Of a DNA stretch of 64,000 nucleotides, positions 1 to 11,153 are shown piece after piece. Position numbers and translations under genes: made by a program. The notes beneath the pieces were generated by a model. The model was not told the origin of the DNA, made no database searches, and was given only the letters and a program-made list of their open reading frames with translations. The first letter of the stretch is position 1. Each line of letters starts with the position of its first letter. Source of the stretch: Xenopus tropicalis (Eukaryota > Chordata > Amphibia > Anura > Pipidae). The stretch lies in the NCBI RefSeq assembly GCF_000004195.4, contig NC_030683.2, positions 78,585,410 through 78,649,409 of the forward strand, written 5' to 3'.

Positions 1-143
1 TTTTGTCTATATTGACGTGACCGCAACCTTTTTGACACACAACAAATTTTTTTCTTGAAGTTTCACAAAACAATTTGGCAATGGTGAAATGCGGAAATTC
101 GCTGTGAATCCATGCCTGCAGAAAAAAAATTTGCTTATCACTA
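1..143. mobile_element. hAT-type MITE, copy 1 (left end outside window)
   Basis: This is the right part of a small non-autonomous element. It ends in TCACTA at 138-143, preceded by AT-rich, imperfectly self-complementary sequence. The same terminus (TAGTGATGAGCGAAT when read inward) recurs at 152-343, 5186-5264, 54655-54832, 60217-60418 and 61475-61608. The terminal TAGTG fits the hAT pattern YARNG, and two other copies show 8-bp target duplications. The copy is followed directly by GTTTACAA, which also flanks the next copy. It codes for nothing; the translated frame across it is incidental. Confidence 0.65.
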
Positions 144-151
144 GTTTACAA

Positions 152-343
152 TAGTGATGGACAAAAAAATTCGCCAGGCATGGATTTGCGGCATACAAAA
201 ATTGTCGCCTGCATCACAATGAATTGCCGCACATTAAACATATTGTCCCGGGTCAAAAGAATTGTCTTGCACCAAAAAGAATTGTCTTACTCGTCAAGAG
301 TAAAAATTGTCGCAAATTTTTGACGAAGCGAAAAGGGTCACTA
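152..343. mobile_element. hAT-type MITE, copy 2, with 8-bp target duplication
   Basis: The element begins TAGTGATGG at 152 and ends GGTCACTA at 343. It is flanked by the direct repeat GTTTACAA at 144-151 and 344-351, an exact 8-bp target duplication as hAT transposases make. It lies immediately beside copy 1, so two family members sit end to end at one target sequence. The interior contains several near-repeats of AAAGAATTGTC and no coding potential. Confidence 0.7.
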
Positions 344-351
344 GTTTACAA

Positions 352-1593
352 CTGTTTCCTTTTTTCATATCATTGTTGCTGAAGGCAGCAAACATGTTCT
401 GAACATCTATACAATGCTTTATCACCATTCTGATGGTTTATTAAATAAGCTATAAAAATAATAATTAAATGTATGCATTTCAACAAAATAACATTCCTCC
501 CCGCTGCATTCAGTCTCATTTGGTTTCTACAGCATAAGTAGCTCATTCCAGATACTTCCTAGTCTAGCATGAAGCTCCGCCCATTTTCTTTTCTGTAGGA
601 AGTAGCTGAAAGGGCTGCACTCGGCTGCTTGTAATTTACTGTAGTTACCACATAAGTCTGAATACTGGGAAAAAGGTATACTATTCTGGGGGATGTTGAG
701 AGACTTTTTAGGGCATTTAAAAAAAAAAAGATTACTTATCCCTTTAAGTGCAAACATTAAGTGGGCATTTAAATACATTAGATAGCAATGCGATAACTGA
801 AAAAGTGATGGCAGGGACACAAACACAAGTATAGAAGCCTCTTGCATCTGTAATTAAGTTTCAGATGTCTGCTTTGGTAAGCTAGCATGTGTGTTGTCAG
901 GTTTAAGGAAGGTTTACATTTCCTTTAAAGGTTTCCATGATGTAGCTTTGTGCCACAAACAAAACGAGCACATGCCTTACAATTAAACTCCCTTGTAAAG
1001 CTGCTCAAGATACTTTGTAAAAGACTCAAGTGTAAGGATGGCAGCCAAGGCTCAATCAATAGCTTTATATAAGGAAACATTATTTCAGAGCAGTGAGCTT
1101 GTGCTAACAGAGAGAAGGATATTATACAGCTTTTCCTGCCCATCTCTATTGCTGCTATTAATATTTAATGACTCTAGGGACCGTTGCTATCCCACATGGA
1201 ATGGCGCTGCAGTTCCTTAATCCGCTAAAGAGTCTAATGCGGATTCAACTGGCATCTGACTGCTGGACCATAATACAAGTGATAATCCAGCAACCGAGAG
1301 GCAATCTATGCCAAAAGTACTGAAAGCTTTAACACTGTACAGAAAGAAAGCTGTTAGCACTAGTACACCCCTCTACCTGTTTTTCTTTTTTTTTTGCTCT
1401 CAGCATCAAAGTTTCTTGTTTTTAGTAGTCAGATTTCTAAAAGCTGATTGATTATTAATCGAGGACCATAATTGTGTAAAATGGCACCAAGCTTTTTTTT
1501 TTATTTTTGAATAATGCAATGCAAAAAATGTTAGTGAAATGAAAAATTCACTCGGGTTTTCTTTTACCTTGTTGTTCCCAAGCCTGACCCTTA
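352..1593. other. Non-coding stretch with one T2-like end
   Basis: No gene is visible. A repeat-like segment from about 490 ends in CCCTTTAA, with TTAA at 744-747, the inverted terminus of the T2/Kolobok MITEs seen elsewhere here; its other end is not recognisable. Homopolymer A and T runs lie at about 720 and 1385. The translated frames across 527-1220 show no recognisable domain. Confidence 0.4.
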
Positions 1594-1790
1594 AGGCAGC
1601 CATACACGTAGTAATAACGATCTTCGTGTGACCATTGGTCGTCAGATATGAAGGTAGAAACAATAAAAATTCTACCTCTACCTGCCAATTCAGACCTAAA
1701 CGTAGATTTTGTTCAGGCGCCTCAAAATCTTTTTACCTGTCCGATCATCGAGACAACTGATATCGGCAGCCTTTGCGACTTTGAGACTGT
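1594..1790. repeat. GGTGGCCATACA-family repeat, diverged copy
   Basis: It opens with AAGGCAGCCATACACG and contains blocks such as GTAGAAACAAT, ATTCTACCTC and CTGATATCGGCAGC that also occur in the better copy at 12684-12987. The family appears at least six times here (also about 5905, 29083, 34979, 36733 and possibly 56687). I take it as a non-autonomous DNA transposon; the superfamily is not clear. Confidence 0.55.
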
Positions 1791-1925
1791 GAAACCGGTG
1801 CATTTCATATATTGATGTTCACCGTACAATACAAAAACAAAAGTGAATTGGGCAAAACACAATATTCTTAATCCCAACTGATTTTTATATTAGGTGTTTG
1901 AGAGTTTAGCATTTTCAATGTCAAA

Positions 1926-2400
1926 GGGCACATTCATCAATGTAGGATTGAGTCCGAATACAAAAATTTGTATTTTTTCTAAGTTTTAGAACTGTGCGTA
2001 TTTTCTACAATATTTTTGTTAATTTGCACAACTTTGTCACTTTGCGCGACAATTTGTGCAACAAAATCGTATTTGTCGCAACGAGTACGAAAGTTTTGGA
2101 ATTCATTCAAGCTTCAGTATCGTGACTTTCTTTTGGCCAGGTTGGAGCTGCCATTGAGTCCTTTGAAAACTTTCCCACATCATGCATTGAAGTGTCAAAG
2201 TCAGAAAGGGTTTTGCGTCGTTTACGATTGCTGGGATACGAAGATTTTGTGACTATCGGATCTCCATTCACAAATGTTCGTTTCAATATGAAAATTTCTG
2301 AACTTTCGGATCATGAGTATGAAATTTTTGTATTCAAATGAAAAGAATTCATCAGAAATCAGATTTCATGATTCGGATTCGTACATTAGTGAATCTGCCA
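1926..2400. mobile_element. MITE with long imperfect terminal inverted repeats
   Basis: The left end GGCACATTCATCAATGTAGG pairs with the right end, which reads inward as GCAGATTCACTAATGTACG. Both then continue into CCGAAT-containing sequence, giving about 35 bp of imperfect inverted repeat. The interior is rich in TTTG/CGAA motifs typical of palindromic frog MITEs. No transposase is encoded. A translated frame at 2016-2252 is incidental. The target duplication is not clear, so the superfamily is left open. Confidence 0.55.
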
Positions 2401-3309
2401 CAAAATGTCTGCTTTGCAGCTGGCACAGAACTGCTGTGTAGATGAACCCTGCATTTGCTATTTTAATTAAGATCAAACCTGCTACTAAGCCAGAGCTCCT
2501 GGTCTAGATGGTACTGTAGAATCGAGCACTATCAGAATCACCATTTGAAGTACTCCAGATGTCTCTAATGCTGGCACTTCTCTTGATTGCGACATTAGCT
2601 CAACATGTCAGCGAACTGGAAGCATTCTTTTCTGAGGAGTTCTATTATACTTTCCTGTACTGTTAAGTCTTTCTGAGAATTCTTACCTAAAGTCATCTCA
2701 CCTCATTATTTTTAACAATCCAATGTTTAACCATGTCCTTCCAGTACAACTTCCCTTAAGCCTGGCAACTCACAATCCCACATTGAATAAGCAGGTATGT
2801 AGAATTTGTAATTTGAGTGCCAGCTCAGTAGATTTTACGAACTCAGCACATAAAATAATAATAATTAGGATAATTAAAGACAAATATTGCATTGCAAGTC
2901 GTCTGGGCCCAGAGGCAGCAAAGCCGGCCCATACCACTGCCAGTTTTTTTTTTGGATAGTAGTGTCTTCCTCCTTGATACACTCCCATGCGCACCAGTGC
3001 CCACCTGATGAGGCCACTGCTAAAAAGGCATTAGACATTAACCTGAGATTCTTCTAGATCTCCCAGAATATTACACTGTGCTCTTTTTTGGTTGTCCACT
3101 CCTGGGGTAGGTAACAATGGTGCTTAAATGCCTCCATTTGGAGCTTTGGGTGATTTTTCCTCAATTAATGAATGCCCTTGAGCTGCTTAGTGGTTTTGCA
3201 CTTGTGCCCTCTGGGGTCATAATTGACCACTCATGTCTGTTACAAATGAGTGATGGCATGTCCTAACAGTTCTTGGGCAGAAGCAAATAAGCATAGAATA
3301 GTGAATAGG
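2401..3309. other. No gene seen
   Basis: The sequence is of mixed composition with a T-run at 2944-2953. Translated frames at 2723-2994 lie on opposite strands of the same DNA and match nothing known to me. Confidence 0.4.
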
Positions 3310-3417
3310 GGGGTCCAGAACTGGTGGTAGGTAACAAAAGAGGTACCTGCCTGGCACCCCCCCCACCATTGCTTCCTAGGCAGGTGCCTCTTCTGCCTAC
3401 CCCTAGTTCCGGCCCTG
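3310..3417. mobile_element. Short palindromic hAT-like MITE
   Basis: The right end reads inward CAGGGCCGGAACTAGGGG. The left end near 3310 is a diverged match (GGTCCAGAACTGGTGG). The arms GTAGGTAACAAAAGAGGTACC and GGTGCCTCTTCTGCCTAC are complementary with mismatches, making a foldback of about 108 bp around a C-rich centre. The CAGGGCCGG terminus is shared with the hAT MITE at 59087-59220. No clean 8-bp duplication is visible. Confidence 0.5.
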
Positions 3418-4595
3418 GCTGTAATCAAACAAGTATCAAACAGGAGAACACATTGCTATTAGTGTGTCCTCCAAATCAGCACATATCCTGCCCTGATCAT
3501 CGGTGCACCTGGTGGTAAGCTCACCTCCACATTGGCTGGACCAATGACAAGAGATCTGCTTATTCCCCTCTAATGGCAGCCATGTTTAAAATTGATCTCT
3601 CCTATCCAAATCCATGTGTAGGCTTTATAAAACCATCACTTTCTTGTCATGTACCTCCCAAGTTATTAGAAACCTCATGCTATACAATAACCCACCACAT
3701 TCAGATTTAAGTGAAAGGGGTGTAGCATAATTTATTAAATTAATGAAAAAGATTACTATTGTGTAAAAAATAACAATAATAAAATGGGTTATTTACAACC
3801 ACAGGGGGTTGCTAAGGGGGGCAAGAATGTGCCACTTAGAGCTCACTCTAGGAACCCTTTTCCCTTCCTTTGTGCTGTGCTCTGAACTGATCTTGGATGA
3901 AAAATCCCTCAGAGCAGAGAGCAGCACTAGGAAGCGCAGCTAAACTCTGAATGATGGCCAAGGTAAAAGCAGATAGGGGACATGTGAGGGTTAATAAATA
4001 TATGTTTTATATTTACTAATTGTGGAGCCTTGAAACATCAAGTGACCCAATACTGCTTGTACACCTGCATCAATAAACCCCTATGGTTGCACAGCCCCCT
4101 GCTAATCACCTATAAGGGTTCTTTTCCAAACTTGCCCTGGAAATATCCCTTTGTCCTTACAGCTTTTCTATCAAACCCCAAGCCTTACTGGCTTTACTAA
4201 CTAACTAGGTAGCCTTACTAGCTAATACTCTAACAACCCCCTACCCACCACCACTACAACCATGTAACCTCAACCCAGTTAAACTAACCCCGCCACCTCA
4301 TCTCAAGGGGTAGAAGGACAGCAGTTATTCCAAAATTAAAATGTGCCCCACTGGTTAGCAGCCATAGCCTTAAATCTGCCAGCTGCGTCTGGCAGATTCA
4401 ATTTTGAGTCCCAATTCCTATCCTCATCATGCCCTTCTCAAATCTAGAGCTGCGCTGCTTGCTCCCTGGGACTTTTTTCATATAATACAAAAGAGGTATA
4501 TATATACTGCACTTTCTCTGTACGACTAAGCAGAGCTGCTTGTTGAAAGGCATGGCAGAAATGTATGACACAGGCAAACAGCCTACTCTGACTAT
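3418..4595. other. No gene seen; possible LTR debris
   Basis: From about 3700 to 4330 the text has the look of a retroelement LTR (purine-rich, then CCCC/ACCACC-rich, with an internal AATAAA at about 4071). No paired copy, primer-binding site or coding region was found, so I leave it unassigned. Confidence 0.25.
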
Positions 4596-4598
4596 TTA

Positions 4599-4797
4599 GG
4601 GTGAAGACACACTGGGCTACTAGTAGCAGCTACTTTTTCAAGGCTGTTAAACTCCAGAAAATAACCTGCCATAGACAATACTGAGAATTTCCTCTGCTAA
4701 AACACATGTAGAGATAATTATCAGTAAATGATCAGCAATGTATACTTCTATAGCCACGACAAGTAACTGCTACTAGTAACTCCATGTGTCTTCACCC
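4599..4797. mobile_element. PIF/Harbinger-like MITE, TTA target duplication
   Basis: This 199-bp element begins GGGTGAAGACACA and ends TGTGTCTTCACCC. The inverted repeats continue through TACTAGTAGCAG, about 40 bp in all. It is flanked by TTA at 4596-4598 and 4798-4800, the 3-bp duplication (TWA) typical of PIF/Harbinger transposition. A second, reverse-oriented and end-truncated copy lies at 44596-44751. It has no coding capacity. Confidence 0.75.
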
Positions 4798-4800
4798 TTA

Positions 4801-5185
4801 AAAGCTGTTTCCTTTGCTGGCATATCTTGTTGAGATAATTACTTTTCATATTCAAGTCTATTCTATATTTGGGTGTTTTCTTACAATTAAAATGTTAAAA
4901 GATTTTATTTTAAATAGATAAGGCAAATCCTGATATGGCATTTAGTTGTACCCACATTCCAAAGCAGAAATTATCTAGGTTCTTGAGACAATACAAAAAT
5001 ACAGAAGAGCTGTTACATAGACTGCTATCACTTTATCTCTTCAGGCACTCCTTCTGAAATGCAAAACATTTTACTGATAAAAATGTATCTACAAGTGAAA
5101 CAATTATAGCTAAAGGCTTCTTTGTCTGTTGTTACCATTAAGAACCAGGTAGTTTGTTGATATGCTACTTAACTGTTTCTTGGCA
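4801..5185. other. No gene seen
   Basis: AT-rich unique-looking sequence. No repeats, motifs or open frames worth naming. Confidence 0.4.
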
Positions 5186-5264
5186 ATAAACAAATTTTGC
5201 AAATTTTCCTATGGTTTTGCTGATTTTCTGGCTAAGCGAGACAGGGCAGATTCGCTCATCACTA
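5186..5264 (-). mobile_element. hAT-type MITE fragment (TAGTGATGAGCGAAT family)
   Basis: The segment ends ATTCGCTCATCACTA at 5250-5264, the family terminus, and carries family-like sequence inward (AAGCGAGACAGGGCAG, then AAATTTTGCAAA). The other end is missing. It is the right portion of the element also seen at 1-343 and 60217-60418. Confidence 0.55.
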
Positions 5265-5272
5265 TTGAACAC

Positions 5273-5410
5273 GCTGAAGCGATGCAATGGCCTTTCCACC
5301 AGTGACTCCTGTTGTTGCCGGTGGAAAGGCTTCTTCAGAAAGCTGAAGTGATGGGTATGCCTTTCCACCACCGATTCACTTTGTTTCCAGTGGCAAGGCA
5401 TTCTGGAGAG
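5273..5410. repeat. Two tandem ~69-bp units with internal hairpins
   Basis: GCTGAAGCGATG at 5273 and GCTGAAGTGATG at 5342 start two similar units. Each holds GCCTTTCCACC. In the first unit this pairs with GGTGGAAAGGC, about 25 bases downstream, forming a strong hairpin; in the second the return arm has diverged to AGTGGCAAGGC. This is probably part of a degraded palindromic MITE. Confidence 0.55.
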
Positions 5411-5472
5411 ATTAGTCACCTGTGGTAGCAGCTATTTATCGCGTACAACTAATCACTCTGTGGGACATTAGC

Positions 5473-5684
5473 TTAAAGGAGAAGGAAAGGCAAAGTCACT
5501 TGGGGGTGCCAAAATGTTAGGTACCCCCAAGTGACTTTAATCGCTTACCTCGTACCCCGGGCTGGTGCCCCTATACGGAGAAAACAGCACCAGCCCGGGG
5601 TAGCTGCAGCGCTTTCTCCTTCCTGCTTCCTTTCTGAAAATGCCAGCGGTTGGCGCATGCGCAGTAGAGTTAAAAGCCGACTTT
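5473..5684 (+). mobile_element. Half of a T2/Kolobok foldback element
   Basis: It begins TTAAAGGAGAAGGAAAGGC with the full TTAA terminus. It matches the left arm of the complete foldback element at 18831-19252 through AAGTCACTTGGGGGTGCC, the ACCCCGGGCTGGTGCC hairpin and GCGCATGCGCAGTAGAGT. Similarity stops near the symmetry centre of the palindrome, so only one arm is present. Confidence 0.7.
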
Positions 5685-5904
5685 TCTGTTAAAAGTTCTT
5701 CTGAAATATTAGGCTTTGAAAAAAATGTACCTCTGACTTGACAGGCGTTGTACCATAGCTAAGATACCGCCCTTCATCTATTAAGCAATCAAAGGCTGCT
5801 ACCTGTGTTTAATTGCCATAATTTCAACTAGAGAAAGTATTAATGCAACATTTGCCACTTTACCCCCAATTATGCTTTGTTATTTTATTGTCTTGATCCA
5901 GGTG

Positions 5905-6150
5905 TAGACTTTTTTAGATCTTGCCAAGACAAGGGAAGATTTGCTTGTTAGGTCGCCAAGTGAGCAGATCTTCTCCCAATATGCCCACTGAAAGGGGGTG
6001 ATATCAGGTCATTTGAATTACAACAGTGGGCATAGGCACCATTAGATCATGGACTGCATCTGCTGGAAAATCAAACCTGCCGATCAAGATCTGGCCAAAT
6101 TTAGGCCAGATATCGATCGGGTAGGCCCGCCGGGGGTGCCCATATACAGG
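5905..6150. repeat. GGTGGCCATACA-family repeat, diverged copy
   Basis: Blocks such as TCGCCAAGTGAGCAGATCTT, CAATATGCCC and TTACAACA match the copy at 34979-35155. AAATCAAACCTGCCGATC and GATCTGGCC match, in inverse order, the copy at 29083-29275. It closes with GGGTGCCCATATACAGG. It is a member of the family described at 12684-12987. Confidence 0.5.
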
Positions 6151-6189
6151 CAGTTAAGCTGCTGAATCAGTCTAAAGGACCCGAAGTAT

Positions 6190-8072
6190 AATGTTGCAGT
6201 AAATAATTGAATGTAGTAGCTTTGGCCCTTGTATATAGGGGTATAGCAATAGAGTATACAAATAAATTGCTTATTAAATCATGGGGCTATTGATTGATCT
6301 TGATATGATGCCAAGAAAGTCTTAATGCAGATAGCATCTGTCTTAACAAATGAAACCTCTTCCATGCAAACTATTATACAGTTAATATATCCATTTCACA
6401 TCAGCTGGATTTTTACATAGTTTCTTTCTTTAATATATTACAAATTCTATCAGTGACGTTGCTTCCCACAGCAGAAAGCATGAGTACATTTTAATTCCAA
6501 TCACAGCAGGTGGACTTGCTTAGCAAGGCATTGAACCTAAAAAAGGATATTTGATCATCCCACCTTTGAGAATATTATAAGAGGTGAAAATGAAGGATTG
6601 TTTGATGTAAATAAGAGGAATACATTCAGACTGAGAAGTGGTTATGTTATGGCATTGATTGTCTGTCATGCAAGAAAACCAGGCTGGGGTGGGCTATTAT
6701 TTACGTTCTATGCAAACCCAGAGACAGGTGTTCTATATGCATGTTGTAGCCTTAGCTAATGTTGTCTTTGCCCTACCCTTTATAAATAAGGGTCAGGTCA
6801 TTGCAGACACAAGGGGCATATTCAAAATTCCAGTGAGTAAAGAATGGCAGCCAGAGATCCTATCCTTTCTACTATCAAATGCATTTCCTGCTTCCTACTG
6901 AAGATCAGGTTACTATTCTCCCCTCTAAACAACCAATGTTATTTTCTTTCTTTTAATACATTTATGCTTTAAGGTTTTCTTTGTATAAAAGGAACAAAGA
7001 TGCACTGATTTATTAGGTCAAAGATAAGAGAGAGGCTTTAAACAACAGTAATAAAAGAAATCTGAAGCATCAGAAATTCCTAGTAAATGACAGCAGAGTT
7101 ATCATATAATGTGAACCTCATTCTAGCATGTGAGAGCAGCATAAATACAATAATAAACCTCAGGGAAAGGTTCTTTATTGATTCTTCCTAGAAAAAGTCT
7201 TATTAGGCTATGGAGGCAAATGTACATGTTTCTATTAGGAGCAAGCAGTTACTGATACTTTAGCCTCACTTAGAGCCATAAATAGGGGTGGTCATGGAAA
7301 GATCTATATAGTAGCCTCCACAGAATCACTAGTGACATATTGAAAAGCTTATTGCTACTGATTACATGTCATGGCAAATATTGTAAGTGAAAATGTAAGT
7401 GAAAGTAGTTTGCAAAGTACAGGACAGGTTTTTCAGGGAACTTACAGAAACCACAGAACATTGTTAGAGGTATTTATGAATGAGAGTCTTTGTTGAGACT
7501 TGCCCATTTACCTTGCGCTATAACAGTGTATATAATAATAATAGTATATTTGTCTAATTAATATTTCACAGTCCCAACATGAACAAAAAATGCCAACTGA
7601 TATATCAATATTCTAAAATCCAACTTCACATTTCACAACAGAAGAATAATTCACTTATCCATCCAATCAATGTGAATTGGTTAGAATGGATATGATAAAT
7701 AGTGTTTATTTAGTAGTTAAACGATGTTGTTTATGCATGGCTGCTGTGGAATATGCTCCACACTTCATAACTCAGTCTAAAGACTGAAAACATATGTTTT
7801 ACAAAACAGTTAATAGTGCTCATCCAGTAGAATCCTGTACTAAAATATGTTTTTAAAGAGATCAAACAGATTGTTTAATATTACATTTTGAAATTTGATG
7901 TGAGGCTAGTGATTTTCTTACTTTCCCAAGTGCCTGTAGTCATGTCAATTGTGTTTTGATAAACTTCCATCCCTCTGCTGCTGCATTGCAATTTGGAGTA
8001 ATGTCAACCACCTCCCTTCCCCCTTCAGCCGACTGACAAAACAATAGGCAGATAACAAGATAACAGTTCTGC
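6190..8072. other. No gene seen
   Basis: Nearly 1.9 kb of AT-rich, unique-looking DNA. Short translated frames (for example 6659-6901) show no known motif, signal or splice context. It is intronic background if the grik4 placement is right. Confidence 0.4.
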
Positions 8073-8827
8073 TTAAAGGGCCAGTAACACATATTAATAC
8101 ACCCATATTATTAATATAGCTCAGTAAGGCTAATAAATGTGGATGTATGGTGATTAACAGCATTTTAGGAGTGAAAGGAGACGTTGCTGCTTTTCTGTGG
8201 GTCACTTATGTTTCTCTGCCATGTTTTCTTTTCCTTATAATCTCTAACTTCAGCCTGCCCCTCCCTCAGTCACTTTCGGTCCTTCTTTTTCAGTTCTATC
8301 ATACAGTAAATCTTTCACATACAGAAATCCCCTCCACACAGTCAGCCAGCCACTCTGGAATTTTGCTGTAGAATTAAGGCTGTCACACATCATCAGCTCC
8401 CCCCCTCCAAACCTAACGTTGTGACAAAGTAAAGAGAAAGGCAAACTTCTCGGAAGCTGGCAGAACTGACTGCAGAACAGTTTAAATCTAGGGGAGATGT
8501 TAGAGCACACCCTGACCTCTGCAGGGAGGATTTTGCCCTATCACCTATTTTAAAATGTGGTACAGAAATGGAACATTATTACAGGAAAGACTTATTGATT
8601 AAGAGAAACAATAGCTTATCTGAAAGCAGTTCTATTGTACAGTGCTGGCTCTTTCTGAAAACCCAGTATTCCACACAATGCACTGGGATGGCTGCCTATA
8701 CACCAATAAAACAATATTTATTTATTGGTTCAAGTAAAAAATGTAAATTGTACAATTAATTATTTGCAATGTACACAGTGTAAAGTAATAAAAACCACAG
8801 TATAAAATCATGACAGAATTCCTTTAA
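8073..8827. mobile_element. Possible T2/Kolobok-like MITE (TTAA ends)
   Basis: The segment starts TTAAAGGGCCAGTAACAC and ends AATTCCTTTAA. TTAA lies at both borders (8073-8076, 8824-8827), and the terminal TTAAAGG matches in inverted orientation. Beyond eight bases the inverted repeat is poor, so two unrelated ends remain possible. At 755 bp it is longer than the other TTAA elements here. No transposase is encoded. Confidence 0.45.
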
Positions 8828-9040
8828 AACACAATGCTTCTATCACAGAACAACATTATATCAGCATGCACTTCCTTCTAATGTTTGATCACATTGTAAT
8901 ATCATAAAGCCAAATAGCACAATAATATTCATATGTATGATGACTAACACATAACTAACTCAGTGTATTTTTACTGTCAATTGCTCTAGTAATGTCAGTG
9001 AGTGGGCCACTTGAATATTGATGGCAATAATGTCCTTTGA

Positions 9041-9205
9041 ATTGTAAACTCTTTTGAGCAGCTCCCTTTAATTCTCCTGGTTTTTTTTTTTTTATTTTTC
9101 AGTCATGTTTTGTTATAATATCATTGTAAAGCTATGTATAACTTTTCACTTCAAAGATGCTTGACAATAATGTTGGAAATACATTAAAAATAAACTTTTA
9201 ATTTG
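9041..9205 (+). repeat. LINE/SINE 3'-tail remnant
   Basis: It reads ATTGTAAACTCTTTTGAGCAG and runs on to CAATAATGTTGGAAATACATT. This is the decayed ATTGTAAGCTCT... 3' tail found on many vertebrate CR1/L2-type elements; a better copy is at 29328-29535. No coding sequence precedes it. Confidence 0.45.
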
Positions 9206-9394
9206 AAATATAAGATATAAAAACTTGCTAAGCATGTGCAAACATAATAAGAAGAAAGTATTCTCAAATATCACTGTCCACTATCACTTTCCAATTATAA
9301 AGGCAAACCAGTTTGCATTATTTCACCCAAGTTCATCCTTGATCCTTAGTTTTACTTTTATCTGTCATATTCTACAGCACCTCGACCAACAAAA

Positions 9395-9469
9395 GAGTTT
9401 AATTTCACTTATATCCTCCTGGATTTATCAGCGGCTTTCAACACCATTAGCCATGAATATCTCTGACAG
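9395..9469 (+). pseudogene. Non-LTR reverse transcriptase fragment
   Basis: One frame reads TYILLDLSAAFNTISHEYL before a stop. This matches the conserved reverse-transcriptase segment (LLDLSAAFDTVDH-like) of CR1/L2-type LINEs. Neither the catalytic FADD box nor the preceding domain is visible, so this is a 75-bp relic. The longer frame at 9225-9581 is a different, non-matching frame of the same DNA. Confidence 0.6.
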
Positions 9470-9816
9470 GCATTACCTTAATTGGAACATGATTCAGCTC
9501 TCTTGTAGTTTACATTGTACTTACCCGAACATTCCTTCAATACACTCAATTCAATTTACTAAGATTAAAATAAAATATTAAGACAAGTGCTGTTTTGTAC
9601 TGTAGGGCTTTTTGTGCAAAGAAATGGGGTCTCACCATAGCATTATCTCCTGTTTAGCAACATACAGCACTGATATCCAAATATAGGTTGTTTTTTTTCT
9701 TTCCAGGTGCACACACCCCAGATCTTCAGCATATGGATTAAATACAGGAACGGTACAGGAAAGGCTGAACCCAGTGCACCAAAGAAGAAGCTAACAAGGT
9801 GCGTTTAAGTCACTAG

Positions 9817-9948
9817 CAGTGGCGGAAATACCGGGGTCTGCAACCCCTCAAGGCCCGCTGGCCGCTCGCACCGGTGTAAGTTTGTCATAAAATGTGTCTA
9901 GAAGGGGAGAGGGGGGCCCAGGCCCAGGAAGGTATAGTTCCGTTATTG
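9817..9948. mobile_element. hAT MITE with perfect 8-bp target duplication
   Basis: This 132-bp element begins CAGTGGCGGAAATACC and ends GGTATAGTTCCGTTATTG, an imperfect inverted repeat of about 16 bp. GTCACTAG flanks it at 9809-9816 and 9949-9956, an exact 8-bp duplication diagnostic of hAT. The interior is GC-rich with no coding capacity. Confidence 0.8.
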
Positions 9949-9956
9949 GTCACTAG

Positions 9957-10523
9957 TAAATTCCTTGCAAGGGAAATTATTTTAAAAGCAAGGCTTTTTA
10001 TAGCAAGTGCTATAAAAGAGAACCTTTATAATGCCTGGGACTGAGCTGAAACCATTCTGAAACCATAAAACTCTTTGGGCAAGTGAAGTGAAAAAATGGG
10101 GAATGAAAGAATTTCTATTCTTATAGAAATTATATTGTTGCTTATGCTGAGAGGAATAGTATTGAACTGTGCACTTTATATGTATGGCCCGTATAATTCT
10201 CCATATACTTTTATTCTGAGGTAAACAAACATTGAAGCCTGTGAGGTCCCTTAAAAAGCTTGACAAGCTTAAAGCACACACAGATGGCATTTAACTCCAT
10301 GAGCTGGAAAATCAGGAAGGCTGACACTGTGCAGAACCAATAAGTGAAAGGTTGTTTTGCACTCAATTGAACAGCATTATTTTGCAAACGACATAAGTGG
10401 ATTGGGCTGAATACGTAAACTAAAAGTGATGAACAAAATATCATCTTTTAACATCTAACTGATTTGGCTAAATCAATATAAAATGCAAGAATTCACTGAA
10501 TGCTCTCCAATTTAAATATATAA
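9957..10523. other. No gene seen
   Basis: AT-rich. Minus-strand frames at 9982-10444 overlap each other and match nothing recognisable. Confidence 0.4.
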
Positions 10524-11153
10524 GAGTTGATCCACTAAAGGTCGATATTGTAAGCGCTATTTATAGCATGCGTTAAAAATGTTATGGCGTCTAATTTTTT
10601 GCATCTTAACGCACGATTCACTAAAAGTATATTTGCGTTAATTTAGACGCGACGCTGTTTGCGTTATTTAAGTCGCGAAGACTATTTTTGTGCGGTATTC
10701 GACGCAACGCGCGCTAATTAACGCATTGCACTACTTGTCACGCGCACACCATATTAGCCATACACACCATTACATTCGTAAAACGACTTTTTTTTTAAAT
10801 TACCATTTCCCTGGAAACTGGAGGCTACATCACTCTAGGGCCAACACATACTTGAATAAATCCCACTGCAAAGTCCATATTGTGTTGCCAAAAGCTCATG
10901 AACTGTACTTTTCTATAATTACCGCCTGCTCCAAGTAGGTGTTAATTTTTGCACAGACTAATGCGATATTTAGCGCGTCTAAGTGTTTGTGAATCATGTG
11001 TTAGTATTATTTCTGCGCGTTAATTAACGCAATACGGTAAAATTAACGCATGCGGTTGCGCACTAATTAACGCACGCGATAATGCAACTTAACGCATTAG
11101 CAAATTGCTTGTTAGCATGCGATAACGCTTATCGCACTTTAGTGAATCAACCC
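10524..11153. mobile_element. PIF/Harbinger-like MITE, 630 bp
   Basis: The ends read GAGTTGATCCACTAAAGG and, inward from the right, GGGTTGATTCACTAAAGTGC. These match the termini of the larger Harbinger element at 49663-51976 (GGGCCTGATTCACTAAAGTG). Subterminal regions are dense in GCGTTAA/TTAACGC motifs in both orientations, possible transposase sites. The interior about 10770-10930 is ordinary sequence without transposase. Flanking triplets TAA and TAT no longer match. Confidence 0.7.
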
